From Liolophura sinensis (lineage: Eukaryota > Mollusca > Polyplacophora > Chitonida > Chitonidae): 60,000 nucleotides of DNA. How positions within the stretch are numbered: the stretch's first letter is position 1; each line of letters starts with the position of its first letter. This document shows positions 1 to 13,161 of this stretch, piece by piece. The position numbers and the translations under genes were made by a program. The notes below the pieces were generated by a model that was not told the DNA's origin, searched no databases, and saw only the letters and a program-made list of their open reading frames with translations. The stretch lies in assembly GCF_032854445.1 (NCBI RefSeq), contig NC_088300.1, forward strand, positions 56,892,984-56,952,983, read 5' to 3'.

Positions 1-530
1 GTCTTAAATAATGCATCAACGCCTCCTGGTGGGTATCTGGTGTCTCATAAAAGGGGAGGTCATTCTGCTGGGTCAAGGAGGGGCGAGACAGTAGCCCATG
101 CATTGTTAGTCAGATAAATGGACTTTCTCAAAGTTCCTCTGAGATAGGCTTGTCTGTGCAGGTCAGTTAAAGCTGAGGGGTTAGGCCGGGGATCTCCAGG
201 TTCCATCATTTATGACTGTTTGAAGTCTCCAAGACCCAGTCACTTTGCTGGGCTGTATATAACATGAACTGGTATTATGCATTAGTCTGCAGATATCTGA
301 ATTTGTCACTGATATAGGTCTTAAATTTGTCTATCTCTATCAGGAGCCACCCCCACTTTCCAACCTTCACAAGAAAAAAAAAGAGAACCTGACATAACAG
401 GAACATTAACAGTTTATTTCTTACTGACTGCTTTGTACAAGTGTGTCTTCTTCCAACTCAAGGATTGAAGGCAAATTCTCATTCTGCAACGTTCACTTTA
501 GGTGCATATCTTAATATTCCCCCTTTGCTA

Positions 531-632
531 TATTTATTTATTTATTTATTTGATTGGTGTTTTACCCCATATTCATGAATATTTTAGTTTTACAACAATG
601 TTGGGAGGAAACTGTTGGGAGGGGATCTTTTG
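531..632 (-). mobile_element. SINE family A fragment (3' end)
   Basis: The TATTTATTTATTTGATTGGTG tail and the following GTTTTACCCCATATTCATGAATATT block match the 3' end of the tRNA-derived SINE seen repeatedly between 29.9 and 59 kb. It is an old, truncated copy; the tRNA-like head is missing. Confidence 0.7.
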
Positions 633-3408
633 TTATAATGCAATATTCAACATGTGCTACATCAAAGTGCTCCATATATACAAAATATTACAAAGTAGAA
701 AAAGTATCCACATATACACATGTATGCTAGTATATGTACAATATATCTCATTCCAAAAAAAAAAAGAGTGAAATAACTTATGCTGAATTAAAAGACCCCA
801 AGTGCAAAGTTGTACGAAGTAACAATTTCTTACTCAGAACTATAAATACAAGTTGTGTGTATATTTAAGTGATACATGCATCCAGTTGATTTTCTAAATT
901 TAGTCAATAACAGTAGAGTGAGTGTGCTCAGTGAGTGTGTTATATAGATGGGTCGGCAATCCGAGCCAACATCAAAATGCACTTAGGTTTGACATACAAG
1001 GTCATCTAGCTGCCAGGTAAGATGGCCACAGTTGACTGGCAGGGTGTTGGGGGATTGAGCCGACCAGGAGGATCCCATATACTCAACCACATCACGGGCA
1101 CTCTCAGTGTACTCCTATAGCTTCATGTCATATCCACACACAGACATATCCCCCATCTGTCCCAGAACGACTACAACCCTGCAGTCACATCATAGTTCTC
1201 CAGTATTACTCCATGTGACAATGCAAACCCAACCTCTGCTGCAGATTCTCCAGGCCAGTGCGCTGGGGGTTAAAGGAGGGAGGGGGGGTCTAAAAGGGTG
1301 TTAGGGCAAGGGGTAATAAAGTAATAACATCAGTTTTAATCTGCAAATCTGTCCACTTTTAAGGTAGGCTACACCTGACACCCAGGCAATGTCAGCCATG
1401 TAGTCATGCGAGGTCTTGATGAGGTAATAGGGTAACAGGGTGAGACAACAGGTTCTGATCACATGTATGTCCTGTCCTCAACAGGTGTATTAAATATGGC
1501 TTGTACTGAAGTGTGCAGACAGGTATAGCACTAAGACTACCCAAGATTCTACCTGTCCAAACTGTGTGCTAGATTAGATAACAAAGACTGTACATATGTC
1601 ACAGTATAAAATGAGCTGACCCAGTGCAGTATAACCCTACAAATGTACAAATGTCTTATGTAGTTTGTATATACAGATACCCACACGTTTCAGCATGTAT
1701 TATGCATACCAGTATATGTACACATATGCATTAAGTAAACTGCCCCAGATTTCCTTGCTATATGCTGGCAGGAACATAAAAGGACACATGCAGTAAACAC
1801 TTAACAAATGGCCTAGTTTTACTCTTGTCTGCCAGTGTATAGCTATACTTGACCCACCCTTAACAGCAAGTTATAATTTGGCTCTATGGGGGTGCAGCTA
1901 AAGTGGATGTTTACTCATGCTGACCACCTTGGGGTAAGGCCTTCACAGAGATCTACCACAGGTCAAATCCCACCACCCTGTCTTAGTCAGGTATACACTG
2001 GTCAGTGTGCAGTGATTCCTACCTGACAGCTCGGCCATGGCCGAGTAAGCAAGCTGGTTTTATGGAGATGGTAATGTGGAGATGTTATCATGCATGGAAC
2101 TGCTTGACATGAATATCAGAGATAACAGATTAGGCATGAGTATACACAGTACAGCTAGAATAGAAAACAGCACCTTAAACACTTATACCTAAATGTAGAT
2201 GAATACTTTAAGGTACAAATCCTCTGAAATTATGACCATAACAGCCAGTAGACATTTCAACACTGCTGTCCATGACCACAAAAATGAAACAAAGAATTTT
2301 CTTTAGATGTTACAAAAGCATTCATTACAGCACTGAAACTGTATATATGATCATGGTATTTTATTTGACACATGTGGATGTTAATTCTGGACACTTTTAC
2401 ATACATAATGTTATTACAAAACTACATGTGGTATGTGGACATAGTTCAGTATGGATTCTTCGTCCCATTATTTTCTATTACAGTTCATGTTATGGAAAGA
2501 TTATTTATTTAGTGATTTACTTTTCCCATGTAGAGTTGACATCCTAAACACTAAAGCCTATGTCAGCTAACAAGGCAACAAAGTTCCAAATATGTACACA
2601 ATGTCAAACAAAGTTTGCTCATTGTATACATCAATCTAGTGGCAAATGTTCTGGAAAAAACACTGACAGAGAAAGTGACAAGTGCAGCTGAATTAACTCA
2701 CTTGTTACATTTAGAGATACTGTAATTCTTCAAGGTTTTCACATGTTTGCAAGGTGTTTATTCAAGCATATTGTGAAGGCATTAATCTGTGTAGAATGGT
2801 AAAATTACACTTTTAGTGAGGCCTTGAAAATCACCAATCCAAACAATGTAGTTTTGTTTCCAAAGTCAACTTAAAAATGTGTATAATTATATGCGCAAAG
2901 GTGGACAAAATGGGCTAAATCTGATTTTACGTGTATATAAACAAGATACACATACAGTAAGTAAAAAATCTAACATTTTGAACAGGACTAAGTTACTCAT
3001 TCTGATTGATTCTCAGAGTCCTGTTGATCTGTGTGGAAAGTATTTTTGAAGTTTGAAAAGTAAGAAGATAACCTACTGGAAAAACTGAAGTTTCAGCAGC
3101 AGAAGAAGCATTTCATGGGATTTGTCATCTGCCTTAAACTGTAATTTTTTGGGCGAAATGTCAGATTATTTATGTTATGAAATATTTAATTACATGTAAG
3201 TGGAAAACAGGATAAGTATGAGGGTTTCTCTATGACTAATCACCATCCTTTGTATTACATTAGATGCCACACATACACCTTATAACAGATCCAAGATCTA
3301 CAAACATTGGCTTTCACTGCTCAGGTTACACCTATGAAGAAACAGGGAACCAGATCCCCAGATAATGAGCAAAGCTAATTTTGACAGCAGACAGGTAGAT
3401 GTTGATGT

Positions 3409-3422
3409 GTTGCCAAGGTAAC
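3409..3422. promoter_or_regulatory. RFX X-box-like motif GTTGCCAAGGTAAC
   Basis: The 14 bases form the imperfect inverted repeat expected of an RFX-binding X-box (GTTGCC-AA-GGTAAC). It is the best of three such sites around the NHERF exon (others near 8213 and 10017). Function is inferred only from the motif. Confidence 0.3.
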
Positions 3423-4422
3423 GGTGCCCCTAACAGAAACCTGCCTGATTGGGTGTTCACTCTTAAATTAACTGGTCTAGTTATTTTCGTCGGCTTGCTA
3501 ACTAACTATGTGTTAGCTATGAATGATTAGTGCTCATTAATAATTAAAGGCAACCAAACAATCAGCGGGAGCGGCTAGCTGAACCACGGCTGTTCTTACA
3601 TCACAGGGCTAAGTGTAAACACTTCAGAGGAAGTCACTTTAATCCTGCTACATCAAATCACACTCAGCTCTATTATGCCTGTATTCACTAACATATCACA
3701 TAAATGATATGAAAAGAAAAAACAAAAAGTTCAACTTCAGTCTGCATGCAGGAAGTGAAGTACAGGATTGTCTGCCACTGTGATGGAGTAGAAATTTTTT
3801 ACACCATCATATTGGTGAACATTGCGGGGCCACTGACTCGGACAAGTGGAAAACAACCACATTGTACAAGTAGTTTGCTGTCGCACTAAGATACTTCACA
3901 GCCTACTTAGCTAGATGGGCAGGAAAAACAAAATGGCCATTTGTCACACCACTCTGTCCTAGTTGAGTGAAGATCCACAAAACCCTCTTGAAGATATTTG
4001 AAATTTTTGATACTAAATTTGCAATGCATCACTTCCTCTTTTTTTTGATAAGCATGTTCTTGTTTTTTTGCACAAACCTAAATACACAACATAACCTAGA
4101 AAGTAACTTTAAATCCCAGTCCTCTTACTCACACAGGGAAAATGTGTGACTAGCAGACATATTAACAACATGTTTCTACACATTGCATACAAATACACCA
4201 CAATATACCATGTGTGACTATTCGTGGGTTAATCCAGAGTAAGAAAATCAAACCTTTTGAATTGGATGAAAAAAAAAAAAACAAAACAAAAGATAAAATT
4301 TGTCTGATGGAATTTTAAAGCGGTTTAAACTATTTTCCTGGAATATATGGCTTACAATTGTCATTAACAATATTCCTAAGATCAAGTCTTACATATGTGT
4401 ATGCATTACATCCTTAAGCCGC

Positions 4423-4974
4423 CTGTGCAGTACACACAGTAAATAAAACTACAGGTAACAGGTAACAAGTACTACATTGTATCTGACACCACATCAATTT
4501 ACCTACAGATACAACTGTGCAGTACACACAGTAAATAAAACTACAGGTAACAGGTAACAAGTACTACATTGTATCTGACACCACATCAATTTACCTACAG
4601 ATACAACTGTGCAGTACACACAGTAAATAAAACTACAGGTAACAGGTAACAAGTACTACATTGTATCTGACACCACATCAATTTACCTACAGATACAACT
4701 GTGCAGTACACACAGTAAATAAAACTACAGGTAACAGGTAACAAGTACTACATTGTATCTGACACCACATCAATTTACCTACAGATACAACTGTGCAGTA
4801 CACACAGTAAATAAAACTACAGGTAACAGGTAACAAGTACTACATTGTATCTGACACCACATCAATTTACCTACAGATACAACTGTGCAGTACACACAGT
4901 AAATGTAACCCCAGATAACAATTACTACACTGTATCTGACACCACACCAACATACTTACTGATGCAACCACATG
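4423..4974. repeat. 92-bp minisatellite: five perfect copies plus one diverged copy
   Basis: The unit starts CTGTGCAGTACACACAG and recurs at 4423, 4515, 4607, 4699 and 4791. By eye the five units are identical base for base. A sixth unit from 4883 keeps the start and the CTGTATCTGACACCACA block but is otherwise diverged. Perfect identity implies very recent expansion or homogenisation, or a local assembly artefact. Confidence 0.95.
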
Positions 4975-5697
4975 TATGGGCAACCAGTGTGAGTCTCACA
5001 GCTTTACACACATACATACATGTATTTAACAGCTACATGTATATGATGTACATATGTAAGTACATGGTGTATACGTACTTAATATACACCTTCATAATTA
5101 CATATACTTAAGTGCTACATGCTCTTATGAGTTATATTTAATATACTTAAGCTAGTATTAGTAGTTCTTCTTAAACACTGTAAATAACAGGTGTTGATTT
5201 TGAGAACATGACCCTACGTGTGAGTTACGACAATGCATGGACACCTACTAATTGTGAGGGATTACACTCGCATGCAGAATGAAGTCCTACAGAAGAAAAA
5301 TTCCTGTACTGTGCAGATTGTTTACAACTAATGATTCACCATTCATCTGCATTATATCACATATTTCTGTCTTGTATATGTGAAGTAATGGAGACGTCCA
5401 TGGTTGGGTGAACAGTTTTTTGTGACAAAGCAGTGCACTTGAACTAACTCAGTGGTTTTCCTGCACAGCTACATGTATTCTGACGCTGAGGTCCATCCCA
5501 CAACAAAAAGAAAAGGAGTGCATTATCTATTGAAGGAAAGTGATGGCAGCTGACCGACAAGTGGAAAGAGCTTTCCAGAGTTTCCTGTTGTCAGGACAAA
5601 AACCATATACAAGCCTCTTTAAACTGGAGTGTGGGCCTAAATATACATACACTGTGTCTCATTTTGCATGATTATGATTGATCTTTGAAAAAGGTTT

Positions 5698-5955
5698 TCA
5701 GGCTCACTTTGATTGAGTGAGTGTGAGTAATGTGGTACTTAACAATTTTTCAGTCATATGACGACGAAGGAATCCTTACAGAGCATGTAATGTGCCTCCT
5801 TGTTGCAGGACGGACTTCCACTGCTCTTTTATCTAGTGCAGCTTCACTGAGACACCTTACTGAAGGCAAGTAAGCCACCCCACCCAAGCCATTATACTGG
5901 TGCGGGTCAACCTGTAGTTGCACTATCCCCTTCATGCTGGGCTCACTTGGAAGAA
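5698..5955 (-). mobile_element. SINE-like family C copy
   Basis: Read on the minus strand, the copy has an AGTATAATG...GGGTGGGGTG body. It ends in CATATGACTGAAAAATTGTT, a pyrimidine-poor stretch, and CACTCACTCA. The same body and tail occur at 51600-51850 on the plus strand, and the tail alone at 40853 and 59305. No gene is needed to explain the open frame that crosses it. Confidence 0.65.
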
Positions 5956-6943
5956 GGAATAATATATTGCAGCACAAGAAGTAATATTTAGCATGTTTTA
6001 TTAGTTTCCAAAAATGCTTTTTATCCAGGAGAATTTTAGGGCCAATACAGGACATAGAGCAATTAAACTGATTAGTTACTGTCTGTCCATGTCACCAATA
6101 TCCCTAACAGAAACCACCTCATCAGTTACTGCGAGTTACTCTCCCGTCTGAATCATATACCCTCAGCTGACCAGACAAAAAACATGTCCAAATTCCAGTT
6201 GTCAATGTTTAGAGTGTACTGAGATAGTCAGTGACATTGTCGTGCGGAGCAGGCCTGTCTCTGACACACCCCTTCTCCTACTGACATATTTAACCTCAGC
6301 AAATATCAGGTAATGTCTCCATGTTACAACACTGTCTGCTGATAAACTGTGTCCAGTCTATCTGGAGCAATGCTCCTATATGTAGACGCGTCACCGTGTT
6401 ACCTTGAGAGGTTGTCAACCCCTAGGTTAAGTCCATGTCAGCTTAGGATCTTCATTAATTGTACAGGTAATTAGGTGATTAAGACACCTGACACTGGCTG
6501 TAAGTGTCCAGGCTGGTCATCCACAAGTGATATACCCATATACTGTCACAGGTATTCTATACCTGGAATTAATATATGTACTCCAGCCATATGATTAAGA
6601 GCACTATTTCATTAACTTCAGTGGGTAATTTGTATAACTCATTTTCCAGTGTTTACCTTCTATCTAATTATCTATACTATGCAGCATATTACATTAAAAT
6701 ACTCCACTTCAAAAAGACATCATGTGAAGAATTATAAATTTGGTTTTTGGATGAAACTTTCTAACAGATCACCCAAGATGAATAATCAAGGCCTATTAGT
6801 GTCTATATACCTGAGTTTCTACATGTATATACAGGGTATGTTGAGTGACAAAGAATGAATGAGTACTGCAGGACTATCAACATGGAATTGAAATTTTTTG
6901 AAAAGGTTTTAATTATGCACTGTCTAGGAACCCTCTGATGCAA

Positions 6944-7292
6944 GCAAAGTCAGAGCAACATGCTGAGGTGAAAGTCAGAGCTACACGCTGAGGTGAAAGC
7001 CAGAGCTACACGCTGAGGTGAAGATCAGAACTGCACGCTGAGGTGAAAATCAGAGCTACACGCTGAGGTGAAAGTCAGAGCTACACACTGAGGTGAAAGT
7101 CAGAGCTACACACTGAGGTGAAAATCAGAGGTGCACGGTGAGGTGAAAGAGCTACACAGTGAGGTGAAAGTCAGAGCTATACGCTGAGGTGAAAATCAGA
7201 GCTGCACGCCGAGGTGAAAATTAGAGCTACATGCTGAGGTGAAAATCAGAGCTACATGCTAAGGTGAAAATCAGAACTACATGCTGAGGTGG
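6944..7292. repeat. 25-bp tandem array, about 14 diverged copies
   Basis: The unit is close to GTCAGAGCTACACGCTGAG followed by GTGAAA. About 14 copies can be counted. They differ by point changes (CACGCT, CACACT, CATGCT variants), and one copy is shortened near 7147. It is non-coding. Confidence 0.9.
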
Positions 7293-7998
7293 ATGTTCCC
7301 TTGTATACTACAGCTAATTATACCACAGATCAGAGAGGAAAAAGAAAGAAATTTGTGAATAACGTCGTTATTTCTAGTATGAGCAGCATGTTTATAAGAG
7401 CAAAACCGGCCAGGACATTTTGAAATATGACTTTTTTACAAGCTGTCAGCAGAGAAAATTCAGTAAAAACTGATTTCCTCTCATTATTTAAAGGTCCATG
7501 TTAAATTGCCCTGCTCTACCAGATGTAGATTCAGTTGAGCAGGGAAATAGATGAGATGACCATGCATACCTTTGGTATATAGTAGTGACTCTGATCAAGC
7601 TTACAGGTTTTATGTAAATGAGTGTATGCACCACATTACCTACACACACATGCATGCAGAATACATTCTGGACACTAAGCATCATTAGACAACAGCTCAA
7701 TTCACTGATCAACTATGAAACAATCAACATTACAAATTATGATATACATATATGCATCACTGCTATATAATTAGCACAGCCTTGGGTATGCAGGTCTGCC
7801 CAGGTGTGTTAATGAACACATATTCACCTATAGCCTCATTTACAGAGCCATTTCTAACATCTACCTGTATCTTATTACAACCCTAACCTGTGACATCCTG
7901 TCTCAAATTACAAACAACAGATCAGTGAATGAAAAATCACCTGAATCACATGCATAGACATAAGCTTTGGTATAAACAGATGAATAAAATAAATAATT

Positions 7999-8068
7999 TA
8001 ACAAAAAAAAATCACCAAGGTAAAAAAAAATCACCACGGTAAAAAAAAATCACCACAGTAAAAAAAAT
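7999..8068. repeat. Short A-rich tandem repeat, about 19-20 bp, 3-4 copies
   Basis: The motif A(8-9)TCACCA(A/C)(G/A)GT repeats in tandem. No gene is near except the presumed first intron of the NHERF-type gene. Confidence 0.85.
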
Positions 8069-8840
8069 CCTAAGCAATATTGTGCAATACTCATTACGTC
8101 TATCATGTTTGTGTAATATAGGTATATTCCATTTATTACACTACTGAGTCACCTGACAGACTGATTGACATGGGATGTGTTTATTACTCCGCTATTACCT
8201 GGCACACTCCTGTTGCTAGGTAAATTCTGATATAGCCTTGAACAGCTCTCACTAGTAGGTACCATCTTGACAAACTGTCAAAAATTTTGTCACCTAAGGT
8301 GGATCAGGACATATGATTTTAATTTGATTGTTGCCAAATGCCATACTCAAGAATATCTGACTTACATGATGGTATGAGAACATTTGAGGAATTTAATTTA
8401 TACCTGCAATTATTAATTTATGGGTTACTCCATGTCTGCAAGAATGCTGATCTACTTGTATGCCTCTATAACATGGTAGGCCTACATAAGGACAGAGTTT
8501 GGGTGTTATAAAGACTAGGTTGCTGCACAAAGGACATCTGAGAAGTGGGGTAATGACCCACAAAGGTGTCAACCTTATCTTTACAGCTCCCCGTGCAGAG
8601 GTGGGTGGGGATGAAAAAAGTTCACTCTTACTAACTTCAAAACTTTTGGAAAACTAATTGTTTGGCCCTATGAATGTCTGCTCTCTTCATTGTCTCTCTA
8701 TTCCTACAGGAGTGGTCCGTTTTTCCCACGGATTCGGAAGGAGGGGTTATGAAGGGTGCGGGGGCTTCTAAGAGGCTGGCATAGCGGGGTAGGGGGTAAG
8801 GGTGTTCCTGGGTGGGTATGACGTACAGGGGGGTACCTAC

Positions 8841-9216
8841 CTGATCCCGCGGGGCGTGGCTGCTCGCTTGACAACTTCAGAACCTCTGGCATATCACTCC
8901 TCACAACAACGCGTTGATCTTTAAAATACTTATCCGTTTCACTGTCCACCACAAGTAAGGAGGTCTTGTTACCACCTGCTTTGATCCTACTGACAACTTG
9001 TTGGTGATTCTCATTGCCAATATTCATCCCGTCCACTTCGACGATCCTGTCCCCCTGCTTGAGGCCCGCCGCCTCGGCCGGGGAGCCTGCGTCCACCTTA
9101 CCGATGTACTGACCGGCCTTCCCTCGCTCCGCATGCAGGTTAAAGCCATAGCCGTTAAAATGGGCCCATTTAGACAGCGTACAGAGCCGTGGCTGATACT
9201 TTGCTCCGTCCCCCAT
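8841..9216 (-). CDS. NHERF-type PDZ scaffold protein, first coding exon (partial gene)
   Basis: The exon encodes about 125 residues holding one complete PDZ domain (about residues 9-95). It has the NGYGFNLH carboxylate-binding loop, the [20 protein letters not shown] core and the HQQVVSRI helix with LLVVD strand. The wording is typical of PDZ1 of NHERF1/NHERF2 (EBP50). Those are apical scaffolds that bind C-terminal tails of channels and exchangers, and bind ERM proteins through a C-terminal motif. The start is the ATG at 9216; the frame runs upstream to 9243 only through a GTG codon. The exon ends in a good donor, CAG|GTAGGT, at 8841/8840 in phase 1. Family members have a second PDZ domain and an ERM-binding tail. 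Neither could be recognised between 1 and 8840, so those exons probably lie left of the window. Family assignment is firm; NHERF1 versus NHERF2 cannot be told. Confidence 0.88.
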
Positions 9217-9284
9217 GTCGTCTAACTGTTGCTTGCTTACCACTCGGTCAAATCACCTGGCATCCACTTCGACAGCAGTCAAAT

Positions 9285-9340
9285 CTATAATATGGCGGAT
9301 AAAAGTCTGCTCTCCACGTGACAGGTCACATGACAGTCGC
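9285..9340 (-). promoter_or_regulatory. Possible NHERF-type promoter patch: paired E-boxes and CCGCCAT motif
   Basis: Some 70-120 bp upstream of the start codon lie CACGTGAC (9315-9322) and GTCACATGAC (9325-9334), two E-boxes of the bHLH-zip (USF/MITF/TFE) type, 2 bases apart. A CCGCCAT (YY1-like on the minus strand) lies next to them at about 9290-9297. The surrounding 9240-9440 is richer in CpG than the flanks. No TATA box is evident. The transcription start is not determined. Confidence 0.35.
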
Positions 9341-10016
9341 CAGCGAATCGCGAGCGAACACAAAGGCTTGCTAAGACTTGACATAGGGAGACACGCTGAT
9401 AGTGCTCTGCGGCCACGACACACAACCGTGACAGACTGACACACCGAGTTTGTTTGTCGTGTTAAGAAAGTTGTCTTTTCAAATTCGGGGACAAAAAAAA
9501 AATGTCCAGGTAGATCATACGTCATTGAAGCTGAAAGAAGGAGCCAAATGATGCATTAGTCACAGTCGATTGCAGAACAAGTATTTTGTCTAGTTGTTTC
9601 CCACACGACACAGAAGTCGGTGAAGCAAGATCGGAGTTACACTAGATATAAACACTCTGAAAAATCTCTGTAGGCCTATGGTATCAGCGTATACATTCAG
9701 GAGTATCAATAATTGTACGGCCAGCATTAAACGATCTGCTCTAAACTACACTATAACTGTATTATTCCACTTTTATTTATATATGTTTATCATGACCTCT
9801 GAAAGTTATATGGCTAGGACAACTTATAATATGAACAAAAATTCTCAAACTGATATACTGGTAGTAAAATAGTTGACGTGTCCCACAAATAAGTACGAAA
9901 GTAATACATGCATACATGTCACACAATACGTACACGTGTCAGGGAAATGATGTAAACAAAAGGGACTAGTTCATGCGGGAGATAACAGTTCGTACACTTT
10001 TATCAGCCACATTCCT

Positions 10017-10030
10017 GTCGCCATGGTTAC
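10017..10030. promoter_or_regulatory. RFX X-box-like motif upstream of the NHERF-type gene
   Basis: GTCGCCATGGTTAC differs at one position from the GTYGCCATGGYAAC type X-box. It lies about 800 bp upstream of the NHERF-type start codon. Evidence is motif only. Confidence 0.25.
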
Positions 10031-10043
10031 TAATGCCACAACC

Positions 10044-10044
<1 letters not shown>

Positions 10045-10121
<77 letters not shown>
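10045..10121. repeat. (TA)n microsatellite, about 77 bp
   Basis: Uninterrupted TA dinucleotides. Apparent YIYIYI proteins in this tract are artefacts. Confidence 0.97.
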
Positions 10122-10124
<3 letters not shown>

Positions 10125-10423
10125 CCGTGGAGGATATTTCGTTTCGGAGGTCTTTTAATCGCTAGTTACCAACGAATCACTGGCATTTTTTTATAATTGA
10201 TAAAGTCCTGTAACATCTTAATTAATTGTAAACATTCATCAGTATGGATCAGCGTGTATTTATCATTAAGGCATGGTCCCATACGTATATTTTCATTAAG
10301 TACGGCGGATGATCATTTTATGATGACATGTGGATGTAGGCCACAAATATAATTCATAAACTGACTAACGTACATGCAATGGACATAACAACTAAGTGTA
10401 TATATAAGCTATAGCTAGGCGGG

Positions 10424-10426
<3 letters not shown>

Positions 10427-10487
<61 letters not shown>
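10427..10487. repeat. (AT)n microsatellite, about 60 bp
   Basis: Uninterrupted AT dinucleotides. Confidence 0.97.
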
Positions 10488-10490
<3 letters not shown>

Positions 10491-11875
10491 TTTTATGCAA
10501 TTCATCATCGTTTGCCAACAATTAGGCGATGTCTTCATCCAAAGCCATAAACCACATGCATGCGATACTCGTGAATTAATAAGGCACTGTATATGACATC
10601 TGTGAGTTAATCAGCCATCGTCTGGGTAAAAATCGACGAGTGCATATAGTCTGCCCTGGAACATGGAGTGGTAGTCTACTGGAAAATTGTAACTTTCAAC
10701 ACCAAAATGAACATTTTATTACATTTATTTGTCTCCTATGTGGGCGAAATTTTGGATATATACGTGTGTGAAGCAAACTCAAAGTCGTGTGCTGGAGAGA
10801 AACTGCGGTGGATTCAACCCTGATGAGATCATGGTAGCATTGTTTAATACATGCACTATGCAATAAGTCGCTATACGTGTGTATATACATGTATATCACG
10901 CAATGCATGCATTACATTGTGTTATATGTAGGACATATTGTATAAACGTGAACCCAGGTATAATGGAATTTCTGAACGTACCATTCGACTTTATACACAT
11001 ATAAAAATTTAGCATTTTTGTCAAATAAATTTGCCATAAGGCCTGTTTGAGGAATTAATAAAGGCGTGAGAATGTAGAACGTTTTTGTGTGTTTGGAAAT
11101 TAAGAGACTTCAACGTTGTCAAAAAGTCGGTCTCAAGTCTGCGAAGTTGTTTAGCTGCAACGTAAAAAGTTTTATTCACGTTGCATTCGTGTGGAGAAAT
11201 GGAATTGGTTAAAGTATCACTCTTGCTGCATCCGATCGACGTAAGGCCAGAGAGATCGCGTCCAAGAATGGATTTATTTCATTTCCTCGTACATTTCAGT
11301 GTAAATCGACTGTTTATCGATAGGATTGCGTAAGCATGGTCGGATCCTCTGGCCTGTGGATTCTTAATGTTTTGCCCAGGTATCGGCTTTCTCAGCTTTT
11401 AGAAAGTTTGAGTCACAGCCGCCCATCTAGTGCAGTTAATGGGGTTAATTGGTGAGTGAACAGCGTGTCTTCTTGCTGACTCGAAGAGATAGTCCAGTGT
11501 TATACTAAATACTAAATACTTGGAAAGAGTTAACTGGACTGGTCATTGCTTCATCGTGCTTTATGACCAATAAGGCAATACAGGATTAAAGATCGTCTCT
11601 TTTGATATACTTAAATACATGCACAAACGGAAGATGTAGCTGAAAACTTTTGTTCTTATAGTATATACTTTATAAAAAGGACTGTGTACCACAGCTACAC
11701 ACAAATATAACAAAACTGAACATCCACACATCTTAAGTGTATTGCCTCGTTTATTGATTTGGTTGAAATGCCAACACACATTCACAAACGAGTCATTTGC
11801 CAAAGTAATGCATGTTCCGGTGTCTATAATCGCAAGACTAATTTTCAGAACAATGTTCAACATAAACCACCATAG

Positions 11876-12006
<131 letters not shown>

Positions 12007-12853
12007 TTGGATGGATTCATGCAAAGAGAAGCAGCCAACAGTTTTCAATGATTACGGAAAGACGCAAGCTTTAGGCGAAATCGTTTCCAAATCGTCTACC
12101 ATCCTAATTTAATCAAAGTATGTACCTCAGTTGCGCTTTGATTTTATTGCGCTGTTCGTGTATCCAACGTGACGACCAATGTTCAAGCGAACACCATGCA
12201 ACTTCTGTGTGATGTATATGCATATCTGTTGTTGTCGAAAATTAACGAATTGGCGACTGACGTCATGTTGAGCCGGTTTTATACCAGTCAGCCCCACCTG
12301 AAGTAATTTGGGGCCAAAAGTTGCAAGTAGTTCGTTCATTCCTGCCTTTGTCAGGTATGATTTTTTTGTGGACAAATTGGTACCGTAACGTTTTAGAGTG
12401 TTTCTCATTCATTGCTACTGATACGGTGGTCAGTTCAGCTTGGACCAGAGACGCCATCACATCTGGAAGGTACCCTGTAGTGTAAACTACAACACAAAAT
12501 TGAACACGCGGATAAATTATGTATTGCTTTTTGATAACCCGAAGGTAATAAGAGAGCTATATACGCAGGCGTGATATATCATGGATGAAACAAGTGTTTT
12601 CGCTGGGCAAAACACGGGTATTCCGTGCAGTCCAGGACTTACGAACCAAAAATATACCGTACGTGCTGCTAGGCAGATGTAAGCCTACGCTCTGATAAAC
12701 GCACTTGTTTGAATAGGTTGTTTGAACTTGGGTTTGCCTGACTTGTTCCCGAGGCACAAGATTCTCGGTTTTTATAGTTCTTGCATGTGTTTATTATATG
12801 AAGTCGCTTTCAGTTTTACCCACAGGATTAGAAGTTATTTCTATAAACTTAAG

Positions 12854-13008
12854 TACGTGGGAAGGTCTACCAACAATCTGCGGATGGTCGGAGGTTTCCT
12901 CCAAGGTTCTGCCCGGTTTCCTCCCACCATAATGTTGGCCGCCATCGTACAAGTGAAATATTCTTGAGTACAGCGTTAAACACCAATCAAATATATAAAT
13001 AAATAAAT
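12854..13008 (+). mobile_element. SINE family A copy, 5'-truncated
   Basis: It starts in the GTGGGAAGGTC block, runs through the CGGTTTCCTCCCACCATAAT core, and ends in AAATATTCTTGAGTACAGCG and an (AAAT)n tail. The tRNA-like head is missing. Confidence 0.9.
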
Positions 13009-13161
13009 TCTGTAAACTTACAATTGACTTATTGCACACACTGTGTACTGTTATAGACAGGAACCCGACAGAGTCTTCCACCAGGACTATATGAATGGTT
13101 TTGTAACATTGCATATACCAACATTTCTGTCACAACAATACAGAATGACTTAACTGGCTGT

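Larger units (their letters stand above)
1..4422. other. Non-coding stretch, probably intron or 3' flank of the NHERF-type gene
   Basis: No exon with a recognisable domain was found on either strand. Open frames here are short and look random. A minus-strand AATAAA poly(A) signal (reads tttatt at about 413-418) could end a leftward transcript, but nothing ties it to a gene. A SINE remnant lies at 531-632. A perfect 16-bp palindrome, CTCGGCCATGGCCGAG, lies at 2030-2045. An RFX X-box-like site lies at 3409-3422 inside a patch rich in ATTA homeodomain-type cores (about 3470-3580). Confidence 0.4.

Noticed and set aside
4423-4974. CRISPR-like array
   Set aside because: The units are contiguous identical 92-bp repeats without variable spacers, in a eukaryotic setting; it is a minisatellite.
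1-8700. Search for the second PDZ domain and ERM-binding tail of the NHERF-type gene
   Set aside because: No GYGF-like loop or tail motif was found on the minus strand here, so no exon is claimed.
9217-9243. Nine-residue N-terminal extension of the NHERF-type frame
   Set aside because: The frame opens with GTG at 9243, not ATG. The first ATG (9216) gives a normal family N-terminus.
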